Assembly: GCA_030490835.1 (NCBI GenBank)
Contig: CM059973.1
Span: 88,557,641-88,621,640 of the forward strand
Length of the DNA stretch: 64,000 bases
Reading direction: 5' to 3'
DNA from: Annona cherimola
Lineage: Eukaryota; Streptophyta; Magnoliopsida; Magnoliales; Annonaceae
Part shown: piece after piece, positions 38,032 to 49,600 of the stretch
How positions within the stretch are numbered: position 1 is the first letter of the stretch
Layout of the letters: the number at the start of each line of letters is the position of its first letter
Notes under the pieces: model-generated
Database searches by the model: none
Told to the model about the DNA's origin: nothing
What the model saw: the letters and a program-made list of their open reading frames with translations, nothing else
Translations under genes and position numbers: made by a program

Positions 38032-39299
38032 ACCAACTTGACTAAGTAACTAACAACAATCTTAGACAATTTATTAATTGAACAATTGCACTACTAGCCT
38101 TTTTAAACAATGGTGATTTGGCCAAAGTTTTTTTTTTCCTTCCAGTCATATCCTTTTCCACCTTTGTGGATTTCTAAATTGGTCAAATGGGGATAATTTG
38201 GTGGAGGGATGGCAGTTTAGAGTAGGTTTTTCAATCTTGGTTTGCTTCTTCTTCTTTTTTTTCCTTTTTCTCCTTTTCAAATGGATTTGGGTTTAGTCTG
38301 AGTTAATTTCAGAAAGAGTTAATTGGAAGTAATGTTTGATTTTTGTCTCATATGGATTTGAATGGAAAGTTCAATTTCATTCATGGAAATTTAGAGAAAG
38401 ATACTTTGACCGACTCAAATATTCAAAGTAGACTATGTTACTTGAGTTATAGCCATTAGATATGATGATTAGATTTAGGGAATGTAATTAATTATTTGGA
38501 TAAGATTGAAATAATTTATGCTGGGTGGATCCTTTGCTTCTCTCCAATTCACATTACATTTTGATTAATCTTATTATTTTTCTGAGATCAATTTGAATCA
38601 ACTATAAGTTATCAGAGCTTGAACTTGTGTTCAATAGTAAAATTGAGGATGGAGATTGAAGTCATTCTGCTTGAGTGCGGCCTCCAGCATTTAACTAAAC
38701 ATTAACTAGATTTGTAAAATACGAATGATCTATTTAATGTTTAATCTTGAGCAGACTAATTAGATTTGTCTTTGGTTGTGTTTTGCCTCAAAGAAATCAT
38801 AAATAGAAGAAAATATGAGACAATTTGGATATGCAAGCAGGGCATATTTTCAACTCCTTTTATGATATTGAAGTTGAAGTGCTGCTACTGTGTGCCGCCA
38901 CCGGGACGAGCTTGCCAACATCCAAGGTGGTGAAGACCGAGCAACTGAAAAATTAGGGTGTGTAAAAAACTAAAGGAGGTAGGACAAGAGAAGCGACTCG
39001 CCAGGATGTTGTTGCTATGGACGACTGAATAGTTGTTGCCCAATCTAGAGGATCTCGCTGTTGACAACTGGAAGTCTTGAGGCTGGAGTAAAGCTATGAG
39101 AGAAGGGAACAAGGGCTGGGGTGGGTGGGAGCGGATGTTGAACTGAATTTTTGAGGGAGAAAAAAGTCATTCATTTTCTACGGCCCTTTCTTCGGTCAAA
39201 GCTTGATTATATACACCATGATGTATTTTTAGCTAAAATATAATATTTATTTATTTTATCATATTTTTATTCTTATTTAATTTTCCCTTCATAACTATA
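38032..39299. other. Intergenic DNA without recognised features
   Basis: The region is AT-rich with a modest GC rise at 38880-39130. Open frames there are short and match nothing I know. Confidence 0.35.
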
Positions 39300-39540
39300 C
39301 TTTCCTAATTATATTTAATTCATATATCAAGTTTTATCATTTTACAATACTTATACATATTTATTTTTTATGTTTAAAAATCACTAATTTTAAAGGCATT
39401 TAAATCAATTTTCACTCATAAAAAGTTGATTAAAAAAAACAAAAATAAATATATAAAATATTGTAGAATAGAAAACTTTGTATATAGATTATATATATTT
39501 AGAAAAACATGTTTATGAATAAAAAATCAAAAATATAACT
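39300..39540. mobile_element. Degenerate fold-back MITE (family A)
   Basis: TTCATATATCAAGTTTTATC with ATTTATTTTTTATGTTTAAA on the left arm is mirrored by AAAATAAATATATAAAATAT and AAAAACATGTTTATGAATAA on the right. This follows the layout of the copy at 17381-17704; the outer ends are decayed. Confidence 0.55.
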
Positions 39541-39776
39541 AATTAGAAAAATAAATTAGTATTATATTTAACCTAAAATACGTGATGTATATAATAAAGT
39601 TGCTTTTGTTGAACCAATCGAAATCGGTTCGACGCAGTTCAAAGCATTCAAACCGAACCGTGTATAGATTCTGGTTCGGTTCCCAGCGTATAAGCCTATT
39701 AGAACTTGTTAGAACTTTCAAATATAGATAGGTACTTTTTGAAACAACTTTTATTTACAATAAATACAAAATATTA

Positions 39777-40062
39777 CCAACCGAGCCGTGCTCGGTTGGT
39801 CACCGAACGCGGAATGGAGCTATGCGGGCGTTCGGTGTCCGACTCGAATCCCACATGCGAGATTTCGGTCAGTAGTGAAAAATTGTTAGTAGGAGCTGTC
39901 GTCTCCTGTTCGGTTGTTGGAAGTTGTATTTTCCTTATTCTTCGGCGGAGCTGTGTCTCCGGATTTCTTCAGGGGAGCTGAGTGTCTCCAGATTTGTAAG
40001 AATGTCTTAGAATTTCAGTGTAATATGTGTTGAGATGAATGTAAAAATATACCAATAAAAAA
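39777..40062 (+). mobile_element. tRNA-derived SINE, copy 1, with intact target-site duplication
   Basis: The body starts CCAACCGAGCCGTGCTCGGT, with an A-box-like segment (GTGCTCGGTTGG) and a B-box-like CGACTCGAATCCC about 45 bp on, as in the pol III promoter of tRNA-derived SINEs. It ends with GTAATATGTGTTGAGATGAA and an A-rich tail. The 15-bp direct repeat AAATACAAAATATTA flanks it exactly at 39762-39776 and 40063-40077. This duplication makes retrotransposition near-certain. A second copy in reverse is at 40942-41192. Confidence 0.88.
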
Positions 40063-40512
40063 AAATACAAAATATTATTTTAAGCAAGATGAATGGTTTA
40101 AATTCCACGAAATCAGATTTGTATCCGCATACAAAATATTCTTGCTTTTGGAATGTGAGAAATATTTCCACCGAACGGGTTGTCACTCATGTTTTGACGA
40201 CGTCGCCATCTACTGCTCAATCTTAATGGCTCGCCTTTCGTGTTTTTACGATAATATATATAATATGATCATAATTCATAACCTGGTTACTGTAGGAATA
40301 TAAATATTATAGCAGGGTACATTATTACATCGGATAAGTCAGAACTTGGTGGTAGATTATTTGATGTTTTGATTTGGACTTAAATCATCCATAATGAAAA
40401 TAAATGCAAAAAATAGAAAATGTTAAGTAAAAAAAAAAAGAGTAATCTCTAGAAAGAGGATTAGCCAAAAAAAAACCATAGAGGAGAGAATTCTACTATC
40501 AATATTCGAGTG

Positions 40513-40740
40513 TAATTGTCGCCTTATTGGCTTAGTGCACTGGTTAAGGAGTTTTCACATCGAGTTCTTTGGGTGTGCAATTATCTCTCTCTCTTTTTTT
40601 CCTTTTGAGTATGTTGCTATTTATACATGCTTTCTTGAAGGAGGTTGCGCGCATGTATCCTTAGATGATTCGTAGCCATGTATTGGGATTATGTGGAGAG
40701 AAGGCATGTAAGTCTCATTGCTTTGTTATCAAAAGGTTAA
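40513..40740 (+). mobile_element. Possible SINE-like unit
   Basis: The start TTATTGGCTTAGTGCACTGG resembles an A-box region, and CATCGAGTTCTTTGGGTG lies where a B-box is expected. The unit ends in TTATCAAAAGGTTAAAAAA with an A-rich tail. No target-site duplication was confirmed. Confidence 0.35.
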
Positions 40741-40767
40741 AAAAAAAGAAAAAGAAAAAAAGAAAGC

Positions 40768-40910
40768 CGCAACGCTTCGTGTAACATGCCTGGCCTGCTC
40801 AGCAGATGACAGGCCGTTGTTTCGAATCTTGCGTGCGGCAGGGGCCATAGTTGGTAACTTGGTATTATGCAGTTTAGTCTATCTGTTATTATAAGGTTTA
40901 AGAAAAAATT
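40768..40910 (+). mobile_element. Possible second SINE family
   Basis: TGTAACATGCCTGGCCTGCT followed by the B-box-like TTGTTTCGAATCTTG and an end TCTGTTATTATAAGGTTTAA before an A-rich tail. The order suits a tRNA-derived SINE, but no target-site duplication is clear. It lies directly upstream of the antisense SINE. Confidence 0.4.
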
Positions 40911-40941
40911 TCTTTTGTGGTGTAAAGGTTTGAACATACTT

Positions 40942-41192
40942 TTTTTTATGGTTATATGAACATACATCTCAACACATATTACATTGTAGTTTTGAGATAT
41001 TCTTACAAATATGGATCTACATAACTCCTCCAAAGAAATCTGAAGACACAGTTCCATTAAAGAATTAGGAAGACACAACTTCCACCCAGCTAAAGAGAGA
41101 CCACAGCTCCAACACCATTTTTTTCGGGCTAAAATCCCAACGTGAGAGCCTTATTACGGCTGCGGTCACCAACCGAGCACGCCTCGATTGGT
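40942..41192 (-). mobile_element. tRNA-derived SINE, copy 2, antisense, with target-site duplication
   Basis: On the minus strand it reads ACCAATCGAGGCGTGCTCGG, then shares GTGTCTTC- and AATATGTGTTGAGATG-type 3' blocks with copy 1. The flanking direct repeats are AGGTTTGAACATACTT at 40926-40941 and AGGTTTGAACGTACTT at 41193-41208, which differ by one base. The B-box region is less conserved than in copy 1, so this copy is older or more diverged. Confidence 0.85.
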
Positions 41193-42654
41193 AGGTTTGA
41201 ACGTACTTGGATGTTATGATATATATAAATATAAAAAAAAAACTAAAAAGAAAAAAGTCTTATTGCTTTATACATGACATGACATTGACGAAACGGGATA
41301 GATTTAACACTGATATTGTCAATGTCATGTTTAATTAGGGCAATATTACTCCATCTCAAGGGCGACCACACCCTTTCTCGAGTGTACTCATTGAGTAGAG
41401 TGCTTCGGACATTGAACTCTTTTAGGCTAATATCATGACATTGCACTCACACTTTGTAAGTAGTTGTTTATATTAAAGGTTTCTTACATTAATATGTGAT
41501 TATAGCCTGATGTATTTGTTTTTATCCACTTTTGGGAAGGGTTTACCTGACCCTCATCAACACCGAAAACTATTAGATTATAACCTGTGAATACTGATAA
41601 TTTTTTATTTATATAGTTTACAAAAAGCGCAGTCCACTGGTCATCCCACTGCTCCATCTGAAGGACTCATCATTCATGTTTTAATGATAACATATGCCTA
41701 TTGTTCATGTTTTAGTGATAATATATGTAATATGATCATAACTTGATTATGATAGGAAAATAAACACTGGAGTACTTTAGTTAAAAGCCAACTGAGTCAT
41801 ACCCAGTTCGAATTCCGTGTGAGGAAAACATTACAGCGGGAGCTTAATCTCATGTGAAAATAAGGCGGAAGCTTGGTTTACCGTGCAGATATTACAAATA
41901 CCCATAACAAACATGTTATCTAAAAAAATTACTCACACGAAATGACGTCGGTTAATTTTAATTTTGAACATTGTAAATATTAACAATTTTGATTTTTCTA
42001 GTAAGCGGCCACCGTCGCCTACTCACTGGCTGGTTTCTGAATCGCCTTGAGCCGCCTAGATTCGAAGATTTTTTTTCCGTTCCAAGATATTCCTACCTTT
42101 GCAATTTCCAGTCGCAGGGGCAACCAACGTACTCGCGATCGGAGCTGAGGCACGACGCAAGTTGTGCGGGCCGTCCGGCTGCTAAAGGCATGCAATGATG
42201 GCCCACCACAGCTCCCAAATCCAATTCACCTGATGCTAACATCCGAAGCTTCAAAGCTACGGGTACGTGATGTTCCTGGAGTATTATTCGATCGATTAGA
42301 GCAGCCGTGTTGATTTTGCCTGGATGCTGCCATGTCTCGCGGCACCTGCCAAATCGTTGGTCGCGTCGGGTGCCCTTTTCCGTCGCGGGCGCAATCGCGC
42401 ATGCGCATCCAGTGATCAGTCCGTCTGTTCCTCGGGTGGCAGCCGCGAGTCGCGTTTTAGGGTGGTGCTTTGAAGCGTCGCTATTTCGACTTTCAACGCC
42501 CTTGTTAGTTGTTCTCTCTTCTTCCTTGGGGGCTCCGCTGGGGACGACAAGGGTGGCTGGTGAGCGGGCCCCACGCAGCTTTGGTGGGAAGATTAATGCC
42601 ACCTCGAGTACATAATGTATGCATTCCATAAGGGAGGTATAATACATTTGATAA

Positions 42655-42921
42655 GGGTATATTTGGAAAGTAATAAAACTTTTAATAATAAATTTTTGTA
42701 CAAAATATTTTCAAATAAGAGAAAATGATTTGATATGACATGAATAATAATAAATAGTAGAATGAATAAAGTTAAAATAAGTGTTTTGTATTTGAGTAGG
42801 TACGTAAAAATGGTTGAAAAATATGATAATTATATAAGAAAAATAAATAAATAATAAAAATATGATAGTTGTGAATAATAAAAAGTTTTTTATTGAAAAT
42901 TTTTAGTGTAAACAAACACCC
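42655..42921. mobile_element. MITE of the GGGTGTGTTTGGCA family
   Basis: It starts GGGTATATTTGGAAAG and ends AAACAAACACCCC. The interior has the blocks GATATGACATGAATAATA, AAAGTTAAAATAAGTG and TGATAGTTGTGAATAATAAA in the same order as the copy at 49310-49585. Confidence 0.65.
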
Positions 42922-43329
42922 CCTCAAACATATTCGGGAAATAAAGTATTTTAGTTACTCTTGACCATGAATCACAAATCCAGCATTATTACTATATTTA
43001 ATTTCATTTGATCAGTTAATAACATGAATTTCAATTCAATCAAATATTTATATGTGCTGTTATCATTAAATAGATGATGACAATATAGTAAAATTAATTT
43101 TAGTATTGTATAAATCTAAGAACTTGTAATTGGAAATCTATATTAGTCAATAACATGAATTTCATCTCAATCAAATATTTATATGGGCTGTTATCATTAA
43201 ATAATTAATAATAATATTTTAGTATTTTCGAACAATAACAATCTAACATTTTATTTCCCATAAATTTTTTTCTAACTTTCACGCATCTTTTCACATTACA
43301 TATATATGAAAATATTTAAGTGCAAACAA

Positions 43330-43640
43330 CCCAAAAATGCGATCCACATTTATTAACATCTACTCCACCAATTGTATTTAAAATTATTTATTTTGATATG
43401 CTAATTTTAATCTAAATCTAACATGTGTATACACCTCATCTTAAAATAGTACACAATCGATGTAATAAAATAGTTTAACTTAAATATCAATTTTAAAGTA
43501 GTATTTTCAAGATTTAAACTGTCTAAAATATGTTATTTATATGGATAAATACTATATGAAATATTTTAACATTCTAATATACGTGGAGTCCATTTCACAG
43601 CGGACCGTAGCGGAATGGTGTAGTCCGTTTGCACAGTATT
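43330..43640. repeat. Dispersed repeat family C, copy 1
   Basis: The blocks CCAATTGTATTTAAAATTAT, CTAACATGTGTATACACCTC, TGTAATAAAATAGTTTAA and GGAGTCCATTTCACAGCGGA occur in the same order in two further copies at about 60895-61140 and 61240-61540. A single common ancestor, probably a non-autonomous element, is likely; ends are unresolved. Confidence 0.6.
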
Positions 43641-44344
43641 AGTTTTCATATATATATATATATATATATTTCATCCTATTTCCATAACAAACATAAGTAA
43701 TTTTAATATTTTACACATAAATTTACATCTTTTGAATAATACAACTTGTGAAAATACTATGGTTAAAAATACAATTTAATATAATAATTCAAAAATGATG
43801 CTAAATACTTGATTAATTTTGATTTTATAGTAAATTAGCTTAAATGAAAGCAATCCACAGATTGGCTTCCGTAGTATGGGTTCTAAAAAAATCCCTTCTA
43901 TTAAAATAAGTAAATAATAAATAAGTCACTCCAGTACACATTGTAAAAGCTTGTTTTGTTGCAAGCTGTTGGTATGTCTTGTAACATAAAAAAAGAATTT
44001 TGATAAGAACTTTTCAATCCGAGACTTTAACTCTATATAGTTACTGTATTTTTTAATTACTTATTTATGTATTACCATGCAACTAACATACTATTCAATT
44101 ATTTTTATATAAATAAATATGAAATTAACTTACGTATTTTAACGTTATGACAATTACTTCTTATCATTAACTTATCATATCGTATCGTTGTCTTCTATTT
44201 CAAAATTGTATACATAAAAAATATTTTGTCAACAAATTTTATCACTTCTCAGACACATTTGTATCAAAAAATTGGATTGAATGTGATCTTATCTAGTACT
44301 TTTTCACGCAGATGATTGTCTAGAAATGAAAAAAAATGCAGCAA

Positions 44345-44480
44345 ATTAGGCAGCACCTGGTTGGTAATGCATTATAACTACCATGCAACAAATGTGTGTT
44401 CGAACCACAGAAACGTTGTCTATTAGATGGGAGTGTCCCTCAAATTGATAAATGGAAGTATATTGTTTATCTCATTCTCA
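44345..44480 (+). mobile_element. SINE-like unit
   Basis: GGCAGCACCTGGTTGGTAAT resembles an A-box region and TGTGTTCGAACCACAG a B-box, followed by a short body and the tail CTCAAAAAAATAAAAAA. It lacks the acceptor-stem pairing of a tRNA gene. The target-site duplication is unclear. Confidence 0.5.
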
Positions 44481-44718
44481 AAAAAATAAAAAAGCATAAG
44501 AATGTCTCTAAGCTCAATTTGAATTAAAACGAATTTAAATATATATTAATAAAAGGAGTCTGAATTTGTGCACATGAGTGCAAGAATTTATTTTTTATTT
44601 TTTAAAAATTCTGCATACAGTGGTTAATTTGAGTGTATTTAATATATGCATCAAGTTTTACTATTTTTGAAAATGTCTAAATTTTTTAAAGATATGGGCA
44701 TTTTAGTTACATTGAAGT

Positions 44719-46322
44719 TGTTGGTCCCGAGTTTATGGCAAAGCCCAAGAGGGGACGGGTAAATTGAGTCTTTAAAAAATTCTTTTGTGACTGAAAAACT
44801 CAACCCTTTGAAAGTTTGGTCCCCTTGAATGAAAAACGTGAAATATAAAAGCAGTAAACAATCAAACTCAAGAAGTTATAGTGGTTCGGGACAACCCTCC
44901 CTACTCCTCTCCTCCAAAAACACTCCCTAGTGTCTTGGGTTCTACTAAACAGGATTTTAGTACATCAGAACCCTCTGCTCTCTTCTAGATTTCAGCTCTA
45001 GGGGGCCTTATACAAACTCAGCGCAAGTAGGTGACAAGTTTCACTCTAGTCACACATTACTTTGTCTTCACTTAGTCTTAGTCTCCAATACTAAATCAAA
45101 TTGAATACAAATGATCAATGAGTAAAGAAAAATTCTACACTTTATAGTTGTGTAGGTAGTTTCTTGCACACAGAAGTTGTAGAAGAGATTGAAGAGGGAG
45201 CAATTCAGCACTTAGCAGTTTGAAGCGGTGTTCTTCTTGAAAACACTTTTGTAGATCACTTAAATGCTATGGAATGAGAAAGTTGAATTCAATCAATGCT
45301 CTCTTATCTGCTCTTCCTCGTTCATTTGAAGTGCCTTAAATAGAGGATAGTAAATTCGAACATTTGGTAGTAGGTAGCGCACATTTAATGCACCAATGTC
45401 TGAATTTTTTCCGACCGTTGCGAGTCAAGTCGCACTTGGAGTTGACTTGGGATGCGACTTCGTCCAAGTCGCAGAGTGGAGTCGACTTCGGATGCAAGTT
45501 AAGCATTTACCCTCCAAGTCAAGTTCCATACTCAGGTTGACTTGGTCTTCAGACTTGACCCAAGTTGCAGGTAGAGTCGACTTCGGATACGACTTTACCA
45601 GTCATATGTCTTCTTGGAACTTTAGACTTGTTAGTGATCTATTTGTGTGTTTAACCTTTCTTTGTCCTTCTCTTTTCAAGTGCATAGAGCTTCATTGGTG
45701 GTTTTAGCCCTTGACATTTGATTTGTTCAACGTTCCTTAGTACACTTGATACAATCCTTTTTAGTGGCCTTGACAGAAGATTGTCATTGCCTCTTGAATT
45801 TGACTTTTACATTCTAATAAGAAGTTTAGAAGCAACTTAATGTTGATCTTTACTTAAGTCGCAAGTTTAAGTCGACTTGAGTTGGGACTTCACTCATGTC
45901 GTATGTTGAGGTCGACTTAAGGTGCGACTTAACTCAAGTCTCATGATGGGGTCGAATTGATATGCGACTTAACTTCATCAACTTCAACTCCTGGAACTGA
46001 GGTTTACTCAATTGGAGTTGACTTGGTGTTGCGACTTTACCTAAGTCATAAGCGGAGTCGACTTCGGTTGCAACTTCGTTTGTCTTAAAATTCAAATTTC
46101 AGCGTTGTCGATTTTTAGGACTTTGAAGTTGATACTAGAGTCGACTTGGGTATCGACTTCACCTAAGTCGATGCCTGAGTCGACTTGACCTACCAACCTT
46201 TTAACTTTTGAATATATAAACTTTGGCATTACTTAACAGCACATTAGTACTTAAATGATTCTCGTATTGAGTTGTTAATCATCAAAACATAGATTGTGAT
46301 TAATTTGCCTCGAGTTTCAACA
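44719..46322. mobile_element. Solo-LTR-like insertion nested in a MITE
   Basis: The insert begins TGTTGGTCCCGAG and ends CTCGAGTTTCAACA, so it has TG...CA ends with a TGTTG/CAACA inverted repeat, as LTRs do. Flanks GAAGT (44714-44718) and AAAGT (46323-46327) are a 5-bp target-site duplication with one change. It is 1604 bp and shows no gag or pol coding. A TATA-like AAATATAAAAGC lies at about 44840. The block GTGGTTCGGGACAACCCTCC resembles LTRs of plant Ty1/copia elements, but the class is inferred. It carries the diverged AGTCGACTT repeat described separately. Confidence 0.65.
45405..46195. repeat. Diverged AGTCGACTT-rich minisatellite within the LTR
   Basis: The motif AGTCGACTT, or a one-base variant, followed by GGATGCGACTT-like and CCAAGTCGCA-like words, recurs about ten times with spacing of roughly 35-60 bp and unrelated stretches in between. 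The reading frame at 45396-45707 is a by-product of this repeat. Confidence 0.7.
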
Positions 46323-46654
46323 AAAGTGACTAAAATGCATTTGTTTTTAAACATAAAAATAATAAAATTTGACATATATGTTAAATATATTTAGATTAAT
46401 AAATTTATAAAAAAATTTAAAAATAAAAAATGAGTTACTTGAATGCATCAAAGCTAAATATAACCGGAGGCATTTAATCATTCACCGTTAAAAAAAGAGG
46501 GAAAAAAGTATAAAAAAAGCTTGGCCGCGGATGTACGGGTTTAATTTTCGCAAAATATAAATGTTAATCCCCACCCACTCAAAATCTCCGTCCGTCAATT
46601 TCACCTTCCTGCTCTCTGTCTCGTCTCTCCTTCCGCTTGCAGCAGGCAGCGAAA

Positions 46655-49600
46655 ATGCAGAGTTCTGCTTTCGCTCTCTCTTCCACCAACCCCTTCGTCA
46701 AGCCGCTGCCGTGCCCAAGGAGAAATCCTAACCTTGGATTCGACCCAGTATCCTCCTCCATCTCTCTTCATTCTTCCAAATCTTTCAGGATCTCCTGCAT
46801 CCATGGACCGCCTTCTCTGCCCACGGGTAGGTTGTCTCCTCCCGTTCGTTCCTGCCCTTGGATCCCCGTTCCTGCTCCTGATCCCGATCGCGAAGCTAGA
46901 AATCTGAAGGTCAGAGCTACCGCTGTTCCTGAAAGTGCTGACGAGAGCGCCAAATCGGAAAGCGTCTGGAACACGGTGGTGCTCGGAAGTTTGTTCGGGC
47001 TCTGGTATCTCTTCAACATCTACTTCAACATCTACAACAAGCAGGTGATCCTTAGAACTGGCAGGGATTTCCATTTCTCGATTTGATTTGGCAGAGAAGG
47101 ATGTTTTGGGTACTGTGACTCTATGCTGCTGCTGGATGATGAAAGACATCTGCATGTTGTTTGCTGTCGTGTCTCGTGTTTGGAAAATGAAAACAATGCG
47201 TTGTTTGGCACCAGACTGGGTAACTATAGTTGAAACTGTTGATTGCTTATGTGTTTCTAAAGGCTTTTGTAGCTCTTGTAGGAGCCCAAACAGAAAATTT
47301 ATCCTGAAATAAGTTCCTTTTTAATTCTAGCTCAGCTGTTAGTGAGGATGGATACAAATATTTGGCCTCTGTTTTCATCAGCCGCTAGATGCTTATTTTG
47401 GCTTCGTCTATTGATTAGATGGTACATGCAGGCTATCGACCTTTGTTATACCGATGTTTTGATGTGCCTTTGATGCATCCCTGCTGATTGCAACAAGTGT
47501 TCTTCAGGATTTTAGCTGTGTGCTCAACCGGAGCATGTTGTGGTTCTGGCATGTTAACCAAGCATTAGCGCTAGCGCATATATCCTGGCCCATGACATGT
47601 AATGAGGCTGTGCTTTGCTGTAATACTCCATTCTTGGAGTTTGTCAACCGCCCATGACATAGGGGTCTGTGATTTGAATTTGATATATTGCCCAGGGTTC
47701 CCTAACCAAGCGGATTTAACTGGAGAAATATACTTGGGTTGGAAGAATTAGCAGTATGTTTTAACTTGTCTCATTTAGCCATAATCCGATATCATTGTTT
47801 ATGAAGGCTGTTCCACAGCATGTGGTTGTTGATGTCTGTTTTGCTGCCATTTTACTTTTCTCCAAGCAATGTGCTGCTTCTTTCAAATGGTAGATGAACA
47901 ATATTTAGTATTGAATATTTACTTCCTCGGAAATCAAAGAGACTATATATATTCCTATATTGTGGTTTTTGTGCCAAAACTCTGACAGATTATGAGAAAC
48001 TCTTTTAACCAGTTAAATTATCAAATTGTCAATAACCATGGAGTCTTCATATCTGGTCTGACAGATAAAAAAGCTTATCCTATTGGATTTTCCTGTGTTA
48101 ATGGGAGAAGCCCTTTTCATTTATGCTAGATTGTCGACATGACATCATAATAGTCAATTAATTTACTTTTGCTGTTCGTATTGCTGCAAATGTGCTAATA
48201 CTGCATCCATAGCGATATCAGTATGATGTGATTTGTTGAGCTTTATGTAGAAGGCTTGGAAGATACCATCTGTATTAATCCAGAAGTTTCTTAGATGCTT
48301 GAAGAGCCTACTTGTGTGCTTGGATTGCTTCAGAGGTGCACGCATGTGATGAGAAAAGTTCAATTGTGCCTTTCATGTGCAGGTTCTGAAGGTTTATCAG
48401 TTTCCAATAACCATTACGACCCTCCAATTTGCAGTTGGGTCAGTACTTGTGCTTTTCATGTGGTTAACCAATTTATACAAGAAGCCGAAAATTACTACTG
48501 CACAGGTACTATTAACGTAATATACATTTTAGTCGAGGTTTTTATTTTTTTTATTCTTCATTAATTTATAAAGATTGCTTCAATTTGAGATAATACAGAG
48601 CTAATGATTCCTTTTGAACATTCACAGCTTGTAGCAATTCTTCCTTTGGCGGTTGTGCATACATTGGGAAACCTTTTTACCAATATGAGTCTTGGAAAAG
48701 TCGCTGTCTCCTTCACTCACACTATCAAGGCTATGGAGCCATTCTTCTCAGTAGTTCTTTCTGCCATGTTCTTAGGGGAGGTTAGCATCTTACCCATGTA
48801 GGCTCACATTGTGCCTGCCTCTTTTATAATTGCCATAGCGGAATTGTTTCACTTCTCAGCCGACTCCACCTACGTGGGAAATGTCTTATGATGATGATAC
48901 TGATGAATTGTTTCACTTCTGAAAGCAGCATATCATTTCTGGAGCTATTCTGAATGCATCACCTCTTCATTTATTGAGTCATAATCTTACTTTGGTTCTC
49001 ACACATGATGATGCTAGTAACTAAGTGTTGAATAAGCAATAGTATTAGATTGTGCCAGTAGGCACCTATAATCCATCCATAACATTCAAGCATGTGCCCC
49101 ATCAAGCCATTGAGATAATAGACCTTTTGCTGCTGCTACTTTTCATCTGGGGTTCCAGTGTTTCAGCAAACCAGATCCATAGCCCTGCCAACTAATCATT
49201 CAAACTATTCAAAAACAAAAACATTGCAAACCAAGGTGTATGCCATCTCCAGTTTGACCATTTATATATAAATGAGACCCATTCCTTGTATTGTTTCTAG
49301 AAAGTTAAAGGGTGTGTTTGACATTTGATAAAACTTTTTAAAAAAAAGTTTTTGGTGTAATACTTTTTGAAATGGGAGAAGTGATGTGATATGATAGGGG
49401 TAATGATGAGGAATAAAGAAAATAAAGTTAAAATATATAGGGTAGTTGTTTGGGTAGTTGTAGGGAAATGATTGAGAAGTATAGTAGTTGTATAGAAAGA
49501 TGTGAAGAAATGATTAAAAAATAGGGTAGTTGTGGAGAATGAAAAGTTTTGGATTTACAAGTTTTCATGATTGTCAAACGCACCCTAAGTGTCAACTCAA

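Larger units (their letters stand above)
41209..44568. other. Intergenic region with repeats and a GC-rich island
   Basis: No gene is recognised. A GC-rich island at about 42000-42610 holds a 184-residue minus-strand frame (42093-42647) without family resemblance. A MITE lies at 42655-42921, a dispersed repeat at 43330-43640, a (TA)n run at about 43650-43670 and a SINE-like unit at 44345-44480. Confidence 0.45.
44569..46452. mobile_element. Fold-back MITE (family A) split by an insertion
   Basis: The left half (44569-44718) and the right half (46323-46452) are mirror images. GAGTGTATTTAATATATGCA and GGCATTTTAGTTAC on the left are answered by GTGACTAAAATGC and TGTTAAATATATTTAGATTA on the right. 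Joined, they would be about 280 bp, as other family A copies. The 1.6-kb insert between them starts and ends close to the palindrome centre. Confidence 0.75.

Noticed and set aside
39777..40062. A true tRNA gene
   Set aside because: The A- and B-box-like words are present, but no acceptor stem or anticodon arm is formed, and a long body, an A-tail and a 15-bp duplication show a SINE.
42093..42647. 184-residue minus-strand open frame in the GC-rich island
   Set aside because: It lacks recognisable motifs, splice context or homology; long frames arise by chance in GC-rich DNA.
46601..47155. 184-residue minus-strand open frame
   Set aside because: It lies opposite PPT exon 1, is Arg/Gln-rich and matches no family. 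It is the shadow of the GC-rich coding exon.
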